Origin: Thaumasiovibrio subtropicus
GTDB taxonomy: Bacteria > Pseudomonadota > Gammaproteobacteria > Enterobacterales > Vibrionaceae
Direction of reading: 5' to 3'
Assembly: GCF_019703835.1 (NCBI RefSeq)
Contig: NZ_AP023054.1
Span: forward strand, 2,479,580-2,543,579
DNA: 64,000 bases
This document shows, piece by piece, positions 1 to 8,766 of the stretch; within the stretch, counting starts at the first letter, position 1; each line of letters opens with the position of its first letter. The notes under the pieces are model-generated. The model worked only from the letters and a program-made list of their open reading frames with translations. It had not been told where the DNA came from and searched no databases. Both the position numbers and the translations under genes were made by a program.

Positions 1-703
1 CGCGATTAAGTTCACCGAAACAGGCCACGTCAAAGTGCAAATACGTTGGCAAGCGCCCTCTTTGATTTTTGCTGTCGAAGACACCGGAAAAGGCATTAAA
101 CAAGAGGATATCGATAAGCTCTTTAAACCCTTCAGCCAAGTGGATAACTCCAGCAATCGAGAATATGAGGGGACTGGGCTGGGTTTAGCGATTTGCGATA
201 AGCTTGCCAAGCAGATGCAGGGCAGCATCAAGGTCAAGAGTGAGCCGGATGTTGGTTCTACCTTTACGGTGGCAATTCAGATTCCCGAGCACCAAGAAAC
301 TGTCGAAGACAAAACCCAAATAAATGTCGGATCTCGCCGTCTCAGCCACTTGAATGTGCTGGTTGTCGAAGATTTAAAGACCAACCAAATGATATTCAAC
401 CTCATGATGGGAAAACTCGGTATTCAACCCGTTGTTGCTAACAATGGCGAAGAAGCACTAGAGGTTTGCGACGAAGACCAATTCGATCTCATTTTTATGG
501 ACAATCGTATGCCTGTCATGGACGGTATCACCGCCACTAAAATTCTGCGCTCAAAGGGATACGATGCCCCCATTGTCGCGTTAACCGCGGGGACAACCCG
601 TACAGAGCGTGATGCCTGTTTTGACGCTGGTGTTGATGACATTCTCAGTAAGCCTTATCAACTCACTGAACTAAAGAACATCATCGAGAAGTGGGCACTG
701 TGA
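1..703 (+). CDS. Hybrid sensor histidine kinase, C-terminal part (5' end outside window)
   Basis: The reading frame is open from the first complete codon (base 2), so the gene enters from the left; the GTG at 35 is internal. The visible part begins inside the HATPase N box (AIKFTETGHV), followed by the G1 box (VEDTGKGI) and the F/G2 region (EGTGLGLAI). After a short linker comes a receiver domain with the acidic pair (VVED), the phospho-acceptor Asp in FMDNRMPVMDG, the conserved Thr in ALTAGT, and Lys in LSKPYQL. All receiver residues needed for phosphotransfer are present. The sensory and dimerisation parts lie outside the window, so the signal is unknown. It converges on the second hybrid kinase, with 22 bases between the two stops. 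Confidence 0.9.
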   Translation, partial: AIKFTETGHVKVQIRWQAPSLIFAVEDTGKGIKQEDIDKLFKPFSQVDNSSNREYEGTGLGLAICDKLAKQMQGSIKVKSEPDVGSTFTVAIQIPEHQETVEDKTQINVGSRRLSHLNVLVVEDLKTNQMIFNLMMGKLGIQPVVANNGEEALEVCDEDQFDLIFMDNRMPVMDGITATKILRSKGYDAPIVALTAGTTRTERDACFDAGVDDILSKPYQLTELKNIIEKWAL

Positions 704-725
704 TCGCAGACAAGGCGCAAATTGA

Positions 726-3401
726 CTAGCGATGGCGATTAATCGCGGTAATGTCTCCTCGTCCCACCGCGGACCAACGATAAATCATCGCGATCAAATC
801 CGCCTTACGAACGGGCTTGGTGAGATAATCGTCCATGCCCGCCGCGAAGCTTTTCTGCTGCTCTTCGACCATAGCATGTGCAGACAACGCAATGATAGGA
901 CACCAAGCATAATCCCCCGAGCGTTGGAGCCTTCTGATCGCGGTTGTCAGATCAAAACCATCCATCTTCGGCATCGAGATATCCGTAATCACAATATCCG
1001 GCTCATACGCCTGATACTGAATTAACGCGCGTTCACCATTTTCGGCCATAAAAAGATCAACATTGCTACCAGCCAGCATTTTCTCAACTAACAGTCGATT
1101 AATGGGGCTATCCTCTGCAACCAACACCCGCAAAGCAGGCAGTTCCTCTACGTCGCTTTTTGATTGCCCCGTTCCCGCTGCCATCACCAGATTGTCAGCA
1201 GAGATTTTGTCGACCAACTGGGCGAGTTTCGTCTGGGTTAAAGGCTGATGCAGATAGCTGAGCACTTCGTCTTCTGCAGGGATCTTGAGTCGATAGGGCG
1301 AACAAAGCGTGATGGGTAAAGGCTTGTGATTAAAATGTTGATAGAGATTTTCAAGCGCCTCGATTTTATCGCTTTCAATATCACGGCCAACATCTATCAG
1401 CACCCAGTCGACGGCAACGTGATTGTCAAACAGCTCGATCATGGCTTGTTCAACACTGTCGACCTGTAATACATCAACATTTAAATCATGCAAAACACGG
1501 CAGACGATCTCTTTCTGCGGTTGGTAGTCATCCACGTACAGCACGCGTGCAGCATAGTTTATTGCTGCCACCTTTTCAGGGGTATCGCTTTCATCTCGAG
1601 GCAGTTCAATAGAGAAAACAAAGCGTGAGCCTATCCCCTCCCGCGAGGTTACTTTTAGTTGTCCACCAAACAGCGATACCAGCCGATTACAAATAGCTAA
1701 CCCCAACCCGGTGCCTTGATGCTGCCGCGTTGCCGAGTTATCTACCTGTTCAAACTCGCGCATTATGTGTGGTAGGCGATCAGCTGGAATACCAATGCCA
1801 CTGTCCTCAACCGCAATCGTAAAACGAGAATGTTGATAAAAATCTTCACAACGCATCGACAGCTTGATATGACCAGACGAAGTGAACTTGACCGCATTAC
1901 CAATGAGATTCAATAAGATCTGGTTGATACGTCCTTTATCGCCGATAACACGACTATTCAGATGCGATGGAATGTCGACCAAAAGATGCAGCCCTTTTTG
2001 CTCTGCATGATAGGCACAAACATCCATGCTATTTTCTAGTACTTCACGTAAATCAAACGGCTCATTAATCAAGGTCAGCTTGCCGGCCTCAATTTTACTG
2101 TAATCGAGAATATCATTGATGATATTGACTAAGTTGCCCGCCGATTGATGAATAATATTCAGTTGCTCTTTCTGACCAGTGTCATTGACCTCTTCAAGCA
2201 TCAACTCACTGATCCCCATGATGGCATTCATTGGCGTGCGAATCTCATGACTCATGTTGGCAAGAAATTCTGATTTTGCTTTGGTTGCCTTTGTTGCTCT
2301 ATCCAACGCATTCTCAAGCTGCTGTTCCACATAGCGTCGCTCAGTGACTTCACGCTGCACAGCGATAAAACGCTCAACCTCCCCCGTCTCGTCGTCAATG
2401 ACTGGTGACACATCTAAATCAACCCAATATGGCATCCCCGACTTATCATAATTGAGAATCTCTACCCGCACAGGTCTCGCCGTGCGAATGCCCTCAGACA
2501 ACTTGGCAATGGTGCGCCTATCGGTCTGGCGGCCTTGCAGTAACTCGCCGGGAGAACGCCCTTTGATGTCCACCAAGGTATAGCCTGTCAATAACTCAAA
2601 TGCCCGATTCACCCAGGTTGTTTTTCCATTCGCATCCGTAATGACAATGGCATCACGCGCATGCTGAGCCACTTGGGCGAGCACTGTCACTTGCTGATCG
2701 AGCTGTACTCGCTTGTCATACTCGTTCGACACATCTGCTTGCGCTTGAGCCAGCGAAAGCGACATTTCGTTAAACGCTCGACATACTCGTGCAACCTCAT
2801 CATTGCCTTTAACCTCAATTTGCGTCCCGGGCCCGGCGCGCCCTACCTCCTCAACACCTTTTTTCAGTAGTTCTAAACGTTTCATCAAGTAGGTTCCCAA
2901 CGCAAATGAGAACAACGCCACCAACACCATCTCAATACCAGCTATCGTTAAACTCGATGTAGTGGCATAACGGAGAAGAAGCTGTAAGTTGTCAGAACGA
3001 ACCCCCAACGCTACGGTGCCGTATTGTTGTCCGTCGACTTCGATCCTATGGCTGACATCATAAACGCCATCACTGGACGCGGTAGGTAAGGTATTGAGCT
3101 CGACTTCGCCCAGCGACCCGTGCGTCGCGAGCTCGACGCCATTGCGATCAAAGATGCGAATGTAAGTCAGATTATGCTCGCGAACGACAGACTCAGCAAA
3201 GCTGTCGAGGTAGGCAAGATCATAGGAGAGGACAGAGTCGCGAATGGCTTTGGAGAAAATACTGGCGAGTTGCTGACTACTCGAGACGAGTTGCCTTTCA
3301 TTCGATTCTTTCAGCCAGGTTAATCCGCTAACGATCAACAGCGCTAGCACAAGCGCTTCAATTAAGGCGATGCCTAAGATCGTTTTCAGTCGTAAACTCA
3401 T
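726..3401 (-). CDS. Hybrid sensor histidine kinase (HAMP-PAS-HisKA-HATPase-pseudoREC-REC)
   Basis: An 891-residue inner-membrane kinase. Helices at about 7-29 and 151-172 flank a periplasmic sensor of about 120 residues. They are followed by HAMP (about 173-225), a PAS domain (about 240-355, ending in the PAC-like VQREVTERR), HisKA with the phospho-His in NMSHEIRTPMNA, and HATPase (VEDSGIGI, GTGLGLAICNRL). The first receiver-like domain has VDD and LIDVG, but the usual Lys position reads HQP, so it looks degenerate. The final receiver is intact (VAEDSPINR, VITDISMPKMDG, ALSAH, LTKPV). The gene follows the PhnD-like binding protein by 36 bases on the same strand, so the binding protein is probably its ligand-sensing partner, as LuxP is for LuxQ. 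That pairing is inferred; no response regulator is adjacent. Confidence 0.9.
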   Translation of the reverse strand: MSLRLKTILGIALIEALVLALLIVSGLTWLKESNERQLVSSSQQLASIFSKAIRDSVLSYDLAYLDSFAESVVREHNLTYIRIFDRNGVELATHGSLGEVELNTLPTASSDGVYDVSHRIEVDGQQYGTVALGVRSDNLQLLLRYATTSSLTIAGIEMVLVALFSFALGTYLMKRLELLKKGVEEVGRAGPGTQIEVKGNDEVARVCRAFNEMSLSLAQAQADVSNEYDKRVQLDQQVTVLAQVAQHARDAIVITDANGKTTWVNRAFELLTGYTLVDIKGRSPGELLQGRQTDRRTIAKLSEGIRTARPVRVEILNYDKSGMPYWVDLDVSPVIDDETGEVERFIAVQREVTERRYVEQQLENALDRATKATKAKSEFLANMSHEIRTPMNAIMGISELMLEEVNDTGQKEQLNIIHQSAGNLVNIINDILDYSKIEAGKLTLINEPFDLREVLENSMDVCAYHAEQKGLHLLVDIPSHLNSRVIGDKGRINQILLNLIGNAVKFTSSGHIKLSMRCEDFYQHSRFTIAVEDSGIGIPADRLPHIMREFEQVDNSATRQHQGTGLGLAICNRLVSLFGGQLKVTSREGIGSRFVFSIELPRDESDTPEKVAAINYAARVLYVDDYQPQKEIVCRVLHDLNVDVLQVDSVEQAMIELFDNHVAVDWVLIDVGRDIESDKIEALENLYQHFNHKPLPITLCSPYRLKIPAEDEVLSYLHQPLTQTKLAQLVDKISADNLVMAAGTGQSKSDVEELPALRVLVAEDSPINRLLVEKMLAGSNVDLFMAENGERALIQYQAYEPDIVITDISMPKMDGFDLTTAIRRLQRSGDYAWCPIIALSAHAMVEEQQKSFAAGMDDYLTKPVRKADLIAMIYRWSAVGRGDITAINRHR

Positions 3402-3437
3402 CGCCCCTCCTTATCAACCAATGCCAGCAAACCGGGG

Positions 3438-4268
3438 CTATTTGCTAATACCGAGCGCCAGCACATCGTTCCAATCCTCGTTTTGAGCTGCTTGTAACCC
3501 TTGTATGTTCAACATTTCAAACGCAGCCGCGGCATGATGATGCTCATTTAGCAAATCGATCACTTGCACCAACGCCATTCGCATTTCTTCGCTGTGCTTG
3601 GGGTGAATAGCAATCGCGTGAGGTGTGTAACTCGCGGTTCTGTGTATCACTTTTAAGCGGCTTTTTAACGTTTCTGGAATACTATTAAAGGTGCGCATAA
3701 TGCCTCCCCCTGCCGGGAATATCCCCTTTGCCACAGCCAAGTAGACGGAATCGTGAGAGCCCACATAGCGCGGCGTAAACCTAATATCGGATTGACCGAG
3801 CTCTGCCTGTGTCAATAACGTCGCCGCAAACGCGCGTGGCGCAGGAAAGGCAATTTGCGCTTGCTGCAGGTCATCAAGAGGGCCTTGCCAATCTCGATGC
3901 GCAACGATGATCCCCGTTATTCGTTTGTTTTTCGCATTAGCGACGGCGTGGTACCCCGGCGCTTGGCTAAACAGAGTAAAATGGTAAGGGTTCATGTAGG
4001 CTAAATCGTATTCGCCATCGGCGAGTCTTTGTTCGAAGGTAGGAATATCGGGTGCGGTCGCAAATTGCATTTGCAATCCAGTAAGTTCACTCCAGGCGTT
4101 TATCAATGGGGTCCACTGCTGGGCAAGCTTCGCTGCTGACTGTTGAGGCACAATACCGAAAGTCAAAACCTGCTCATCCTTTGCTTGCACCGCAAAGGCG
4201 AAGCTCCAAGCCACCAACACAGCGACTATCCATGGTCTAGTCAAACGATTTCGACGCTTTGCTATCAT
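3438..4268 (-). CDS. PhnD-like periplasmic substrate-binding protein, probable sensor partner
   Basis: Family: phosphate/phosphite/phosphonate-type binding proteins (PhnD-like). The 276-residue form starts at the ATG at 4268, which has an AAGGAG seven bases upstream; a longer frame to 4382 lacks this and begins with unlikely sequence. The N-terminus is basic and then hydrophobic, ending in VQA, like a signal peptide cut near residue 29. The mature part begins TFGIVPQQSA and has the family's DLAYMNPYHF and YVGSHDSVY segments. No permease or ATPase gene of a phosphonate importer is nearby, and the next gene downstream is a hybrid kinase, so a sensory role is more likely than transport. The ligand cannot be told from sequence. 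Confidence 0.85.
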   Translation of the reverse strand: MIAKRRNRLTRPWIVAVLVAWSFAFAVQAKDEQVLTFGIVPQQSAAKLAQQWTPLINAWSELTGLQMQFATAPDIPTFEQRLADGEYDLAYMNPYHFTLFSQAPGYHAVANAKNKRITGIIVAHRDWQGPLDDLQQAQIAFPAPRAFAATLLTQAELGQSDIRFTPRYVGSHDSVYLAVAKGIFPAGGGIMRTFNSIPETLKSRLKVIHRTASYTPHAIAIHPKHSEEMRMALVQVIDLLNEHHHAAAAFEMLNIQGLQAAQNEDWNDVLALGISK

Positions 4269-4589
4269 GCCTGTCTCCTTATCCGTTCGCCCTGCGGCAC
4301 GACGACATCGCCCGTGTTGCATTCTGCATCTGTAAACAGCGCTAAACGTAGTTTGATGTTTAAACATCAATTTCAATGCCAAGTTTAGACGTCAATAGTT
4401 CGACTGGCTGAAATTTGTTATTCGAGATCACAATTAGCCATAGAAATACCCCGCCTATCTCAGTTATGATTGCGCTAACTTTCTCTTTTTATCTCGATGC
4501 CCGCGGCATGAGTGGTTTTTTACCTCTCTGCGATGTCGGGCATTGATGTTGTTACCTGCATAGATGAGCATTGCAGTAAGGAATATCCA
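4269..4589. promoter_or_regulatory. Divergent control region between the binding protein/kinase unit and argS
   Basis: 321 bases separate the two translation starts. The region holds a perfect 18-bp palindrome at 4353-4370 and a related half-site at 4384-4395, listed separately. I could not identify -10/-35 boxes with confidence. The GTG at 4512 opens an in-frame extension of argS that has no support, because the well-placed start is the TTG at 4590. Confidence 0.5.
4353..4370. promoter_or_regulatory. Perfect 18-bp palindrome, candidate operator
   Basis: TTGATGTTTAAACATCAA reads the same on both strands. The half TTTAAACATCAA recurs as TTTAGACGTCAA (10 of 12 bases) at 4384-4395, 25 bases away. 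It lies 85 bases upstream of the binding-protein start. The FNR consensus has the same outer bases (TTGAT/ATCAA) but four bases between them, not eight, so I do not call FNR. A dimeric regulator, perhaps the response regulator served by the adjacent kinase, is a guess. Confidence 0.45.
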
Positions 4590-6320
4590 TTGAATATCCA
4601 AGCACTTATAAATGATAAAGTCGCAGCAGCCTTGGTTGCCGCTGGCGCGCCAGAAGGGAGCCCAGCCGCTGTTCGCCAATCGGCGAAACCACAGTTCGGT
4701 GACTATCAAGCCAATGGCGTAATGGGCGTAGCGAAAAAGCTAGGGACCAATCCTCGAGAATTTGCGCAAAATGTCTTGGAACATCTGGATCTTGATGGCA
4801 TTGCTGAAAAGACCGAGATCGCAGGTCCCGGCTTCATCAACATTTTCTTATCAAAGCAATGGCTGGCAGAACAGGCTGAAAACGCCCTAAAAGACCAACG
4901 CCTTGGCATCGCCCCAGAGCAACAGCAAACCATTGTTGTCGACTACTCTGCCCCGAACGTAGCCAAAGAGATGCACGTAGGCCACTTGCGTTCCACCATC
5001 ATTGGTGATGCCGTCGTTCGTACGCTTGAGTTCCTCGGCCATAACGTCGTCCGCGCAAACCATATCGGTGACTGGGGCACGCAATTCGGTATGCTTATCG
5101 CTAACCTTGAGCGTGTACAAAAAGCGTCGGGTGAAGTTTCAATGGAGCTTGCTGATCTCGAAGCCTTCTATCGTGAGTCTAAAAAGCTGTATGATGAAGA
5201 CGAAGCCTTCGCTGAACGTGCGCGTAACTATGTTGTTAAGTTACAAAGTGGCGACGAGTATTGCGCCAAGATGTGGAAGCAACTCGTTGACGTCACCATG
5301 GAGCAAAACCAGCGTAACTATGACCGCTTGAACGTTTCACTGACCCGTGACGATGTGATGGGCGAGTCAATGTACAACGCAATGTTGCCTGAAATCGTCG
5401 CTGACCTAAAAGCAAAAGGGCTTGCAAAAGAAGATGACGGCGCGCAAGTCGTGTTCTTAGACGAGTACAAAAACAAAGATGGTGAGCCTATGGGCGTTAT
5501 CATCCAGAAGCGCGATGGTGGTTTCCTTTACACCACAACCGATTTAGCCTGTGCTAAATACCGTTACGAACAGCTTAATGCTGACCGCGTGTTGTACTTC
5601 ATCGATTCACGTCAACATCAGCATCTCATGCAAGCCTGGACCATCGTCCGTAAAGCAGCGTACGTACCTGAGTCTGTTTCGCTAGAGCACCATGCCTTTG
5701 GTATGATGCTAGGTAAAGATGGCCGCCCATTTAAGACCCGTGCAGGTGGTACGGTCCGCCTCGTCGACCTGCTCGATGAAGCGGAAGAGCGCGCCAGTAA
5801 GCTAATCGAAGAGAAGAACCCAGACCTTGCTGCCGAAGAAAAACGAACTATCGCCACAACGGTAGCAATGGCGGCTGTGAAGTATGCTGACCTGTCCAAA
5901 AACCGTACAACGGATTACGTCTTCGATTGGGACAACATGCTGGCGTTTGAAGGTAACACAGCCCCATACATGCAGTATGCCTATACGCGTGTTGCCTCTA
6001 TCTTCAAACGTTCAGGTTTAGCAGAGGCGGAGCTTACTGCGCCTATCGTTATTGGTGATGAGAAAGAGCAAACACTGCTTTCTAAACTCCTACAATTCGA
6101 AGAAGCGGTGACCACCGTTGCTCGCGAAGGTCATCCGCACGTTATGTGTAGCTACTTGTTCGAATTAGCGGGTAGTTTCTCAAGCTTCTACGAAGCCTGC
6201 CCAATCCTTCAAGCAGAAGATGCCACTAAGCAGAGCCGCTTGAAATTGGCACTACTTACTGCAAAAACAATCAAGCAAGGTCTCGACCTATTGGGTATTA
6301 ACACCCTAGAGCGAATGTAA
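4590..6320 (+). CDS. argS: Arginyl-tRNA synthetase
   Basis: Class I synthetase that charges tRNA-Arg with arginine in the cytosol. The 576-residue product matches the E. coli enzyme (577) along its length, beginning [14 protein letters not shown] after the start. The start is the TTG at 4590: a TAAGGA lies seven bases before it and homology begins exactly there; the in-frame GTG at 4512 would add 26 unrelated residues. Visible motifs are the HIGH-like [12 protein letters not shown], the degenerate KMSK region [13 protein letters not shown] typical of ArgRS, and the DALR anticodon-binding domain near the C-terminus ([15 protein letters not shown]). It is monocistronic, with a strong terminator just downstream. 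Confidence 0.97.
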   Translation: MNIQALINDKVAAALVAAGAPEGSPAAVRQSAKPQFGDYQANGVMGVAKKLGTNPREFAQNVLEHLDLDGIAEKTEIAGPGFINIFLSKQWLAEQAENALKDQRLGIAPEQQQTIVVDYSAPNVAKEMHVGHLRSTIIGDAVVRTLEFLGHNVVRANHIGDWGTQFGMLIANLERVQKASGEVSMELADLEAFYRESKKLYDEDEAFAERARNYVVKLQSGDEYCAKMWKQLVDVTMEQNQRNYDRLNVSLTRDDVMGESMYNAMLPEIVADLKAKGLAKEDDGAQVVFLDEYKNKDGEPMGVIIQKRDGGFLYTTTDLACAKYRYEQLNADRVLYFIDSRQHQHLMQAWTIVRKAAYVPESVSLEHHAFGMMLGKDGRPFKTRAGGTVRLVDLLDEAEERASKLIEEKNPDLAAEEKRTIATTVAMAAVKYADLSKNRTTDYVFDWDNMLAFEGNTAPYMQYAYTRVASIFKRSGLAEAELTAPIVIGDEKEQTLLSKLLQFEEAVTTVAREGHPHVMCSYLFELAGSFSSFYEACPILQAEDATKQSRLKLALLTAKTIKQGLDLLGINTLERM

Positions 6321-6352
6321 AATTACTCAGTAACAGACTTTGACTAAGTGTA

Positions 6353-6386
6353 AAAAGCCCTCTAGTATGAATCAGAGGGCTTTTTT
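6353..6386 (+). terminator. Rho-independent terminator of argS
   Basis: AAGCCCTCT pairs with AGAGGGCTT across a ten-base loop and is followed by a run of T. It begins 33 bases after the argS stop. Confidence 0.9.
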
Positions 6387-6438
6387 ATATCACTGAAAAC
6401 TATAACGTTTTCAACATAGCTTTGCTGAGAAACCATTG

Positions 6439-7458
6439 ATGGCAAATGAACTTTTTGAAGAATCAACCAAGCTGTTGAAGATCACCGTACCACTTATGAT
6501 CAAGTATCAGGTGCCGACAACGCCTACCAATTACGCGTTATGGTACACCTATGCATCTCAACAGACGCCTCAACTTAACCAAGCGATCGACAACACGTTG
6601 AAGCAAGGGGCACCGATCACACCTACCCAGTGTGACCAACTGTTCGCGCAACACCTTTCCAGCCAGACCGAGCGCAACCTCGATCAAGTCAAACAGAGCT
6701 TGGAAGCGATGACCATCGACATGTCACACACCATGACAGATACGCTGTCTGACACTCAGAGCTTCAAAGGCGCAATAAACCGCACTTTTCAACGACTAGC
6801 CAAAGCGGAACAGCAGGGGCTGTCACTGGAAGAGACCATGACTTTGGTCCGTGAGCTATTGCAAGAGTCAGGGAATATGGAGCGCAGTACAGAGACATTC
6901 GCCTGTCAAATCCAGAATGCTCACCAAGAGATTTCTAAGCTCAAAGAAGCATTAGAAGACTCGCGCAAAGAAGCAAATGAAGACGCACTCACTGGCCTAC
7001 TCAATCGCCGTGCTTTTGATAATGATGTGGATGCGTATTTTCGTACTGGTAACCAAATTGGTCTGCTACTGCTTGATATTGACCACTTTAAGAAATTCAA
7101 TGATGAGTTCGGCCATCTGCTCGGAGATCAAGTGCTGCAAGCCGTCGGCCGTCGTCTACAAGAGAACAACCGTGACGGCATTCAAGCCTATCGATATGGT
7201 GGTGAAGAGTTTGCCATTATTGTACCAAACAAGACGATTGCATCGTGTCGTCAAATAGCAGAAACGATCCGTAAGCAGATCGATCGCCTAGTACTCAAAG
7301 ATCGTCGCAGAGGGGCAAAGATCAATTCCATCACCGCCTCATTCGGGGTTGCCGTGCGTGAACCTGGCGACGAAATTCGTACCTTCATCCACCGCGCCGA
7401 CGAACAGCTTCTTAAGGCTAAGCAACTCGGTCGAAATCGTGTCATGCCACTGAATTAA
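6439..7458 (+). CDS. Diguanylate cyclase (GGDEF domain)
   Basis: Predicted to make cyclic di-GMP from two GTP. The 339-residue soluble protein has an N-terminal region of about 165 residues without transmembrane segments (KITVPLMIKYQVPTTPTNYA early on), a helical, probably coiled-coil stretch at about 150-175, and a GGDEF domain with DALTGLLNRRAF, LLLDIDHFKKFND and the active-site GGEEF at about 254-258. The usual inhibitory RxxD site ahead of the active site is not intact: Arg is present but Ile stands where Asp is expected. The start is taken as the ATG at 6439; a TTG immediately before it is also possible and the ribosome site is weak. It is a single gene between two terminators. Confidence 0.9.
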   Translation: MANELFEESTKLLKITVPLMIKYQVPTTPTNYALWYTYASQQTPQLNQAIDNTLKQGAPITPTQCDQLFAQHLSSQTERNLDQVKQSLEAMTIDMSHTMTDTLSDTQSFKGAINRTFQRLAKAEQQGLSLEETMTLVRELLQESGNMERSTETFACQIQNAHQEISKLKEALEDSRKEANEDALTGLLNRRAFDNDVDAYFRTGNQIGLLLLDIDHFKKFNDEFGHLLGDQVLQAVGRRLQENNRDGIQAYRYGGEEFAIIVPNKTIASCRQIAETIRKQIDRLVLKDRRRGAKINSITASFGVAVREPGDEIRTFIHRADEQLLKAKQLGRNRVMPLN

Positions 7459-7480
7459 GACATTTAGTGTATTAACTGAA

Positions 7481-7508
7481 AAGACCGCCAAAACGGCGGT
7501 CATTTATT
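7481..7508. terminator. Terminator between the diguanylate cyclase and DUF924 genes
   Basis: GACCGCC (7483-7489) pairs with GGCGGTC (7495-7501), followed by an interrupted T-run on the plus strand and preceded by A residues. It can serve the plus-strand gene and, less well, the converging minus-strand gene. Confidence 0.8.
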
Positions 7509-7560
7509 TTGTTTGTTTAAGAAAACGCTTCATTGTCCACGATATCAATACAACCTTCGC

Positions 7561-8166
7561 TTATTGACCAAAGCGCTCACCAGTGCCGTTAAGCCAACTC
7601 AACTCATCGCGTGTCGACAGTCGCCCACATGCCGCATTTCGGTGTGGAAAGCGACCAAAGTCATTAATCACCGCGTGGTGTCTTCGAGCGTACTGATAAA
7701 ACCCTTCAAAAAGCTGTTGATTTGCAATCTGTACGCTTTTCCTGAGTTGATCAAATCGAAACAAGCTCTCTTCTTGATCATCAATGTTTTCTGAGTGTTC
7801 TAGAGGAAGATAGAAAAAGACCCTTTCAATGGGAGTCAGTTGATCGTCTTGATTGGATGCGAGTCCCTTTTTACACACCGCCAGCGCATAAGCATCATGC
7901 CGAAAAGCAGCACCTAAACCGCGGTAAATATTTCGCGAGAACTGATCGAGCAGAATAATCAGTGCCAATGTTCCCCGCGGGTCTTGGCACCAATGGCATA
8001 AGTTTCCTAAGCTGGCCTCTCCAATAAGATGCTGAAAGCGCTCACGGATAGTGTCATCGTTCGCGTCACTTCCTTCAAACCACAAGCCATTTCGGTTAGT
8101 ACGTGTCACCTCCCCGTCTAACTCGCCAAACCAAAAGTCTAGAACGGGTTGATATTCTGATTGCAT
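7561..8166 (-). CDS. DUF924 family protein
   Basis: A 201-residue soluble protein recognisable as DUF924 from VLDFWFG at the N-terminus, the central LIILLDQFSRNIYRG, the YLPLEHSE segment, and the C-terminal VINDFGRFPHRNA. The family is helical (TPR-like) and has no settled function. The start is the ATG at 8166, with a GAGG six bases upstream; the frame extends to 8220 but without a ribosome site. It diverges from the HIT gene with about 120 bases between, and it ends toward the cyclase terminator. Confidence 0.88.
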   Translation of the reverse strand: MQSEYQPVLDFWFGELDGEVTRTNRNGLWFEGSDANDDTIRERFQHLIGEASLGNLCHWCQDPRGTLALIILLDQFSRNIYRGLGAAFRHDAYALAVCKKGLASNQDDQLTPIERVFFYLPLEHSENIDDQEESLFRFDQLRKSVQIANQQLFEGFYQYARRHHAVINDFGRFPHRNAACGRLSTRDELSWLNGTGERFGQ

Positions 8167-8290
8167 ACATCGCCTCACTTCGGCAGCATAACGTACTAAA
8201 TAAGATAATTTGGCTCCCAATATTCGCCAACCTGGGTGCCTTGTTTTTCATCAGCCTGTGACATGCACACAGATATAAAGGATTCGTTTC

Positions 8291-8722
8291 ATGAATTTCA
8301 CGCTTCATAGCCAACTTGACGCCGATACCAGCGTCATCGGTGATTTTCCTCTCTGCCGTGTACTTTTGAGTCGCGAAGCTATCGGACCTTGGCTCATTTT
8401 GGTGCCACGCATCAACAACATCACCGAGTTACATCACCTCAGTGAACAAGACCAGCAACAGCTCATTAAAGAGTCTGCGCTGATTGCTGAGTTACTTGAA
8501 CAAGACTTTCACGCTGAAAAAATCAATATAGGCGCACTCGGCAACCTCGTTCCACAACTTCATTGGCACGTCATTGCACGCTTTAAAACTGACGTTGCAT
8601 GGCCCAAGCCTATTTGGGGTAATACAGAAAATGTTAAGCGGAATGAACAAAATCAACAGGCGCTGGTAGAAGAACTTCAAGCCACACTCTCTCAGATCGA
8701 ACAATTTTCAAGCAATCAATAA
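8291..8722 (+). CDS. HIT family protein
   Basis: A 143-residue nucleotide-binding protein of the histidine triad superfamily. The triad signature is QLHWHVIARF at about residues 92-101; upstream are the early strand region and GPWLILVPRINNITEL, typical of HIT proteins with a short N-terminus. Family members hydrolyse or transfer nucleotidyl groups; the substrate is not predictable here. The ATG at 8291 has an AAAGGA eight bases upstream. A terminator follows closely, so it is its own unit. Confidence 0.88.
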   Translation: MNFTLHSQLDADTSVIGDFPLCRVLLSREAIGPWLILVPRINNITELHHLSEQDQQQLIKESALIAELLEQDFHAEKINIGALGNLVPQLHWHVIARFKTDVAWPKPIWGNTENVKRNEQNQQALVEELQATLSQIEQFSSNQ

Positions 8723-8738
8723 ACCCTCCTCGCTTACA

Positions 8739-8766
8739 AAAACGGGCAATTTTTAGCCCGTTTTTA
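8739..8766 (+). terminator. Terminator of the HIT gene
   Basis: AAACGGGC and GCCCGTTT pair across an eight-base AT loop, followed by T residues; it starts 16 bases after the stop. Confidence 0.85.

Noticed and set aside
4353..4370. FNR box
   Set aside because: The spacing between TTGAT and ATCAA is eight bases, not four.
4269..4382. N-terminal extension of the PhnD-like protein
   Set aside because: The extension lacks a ribosome site and puts a Cys/Arg-rich stretch ahead of a clear signal peptide; the ATG at 4268 has AAGGAG.
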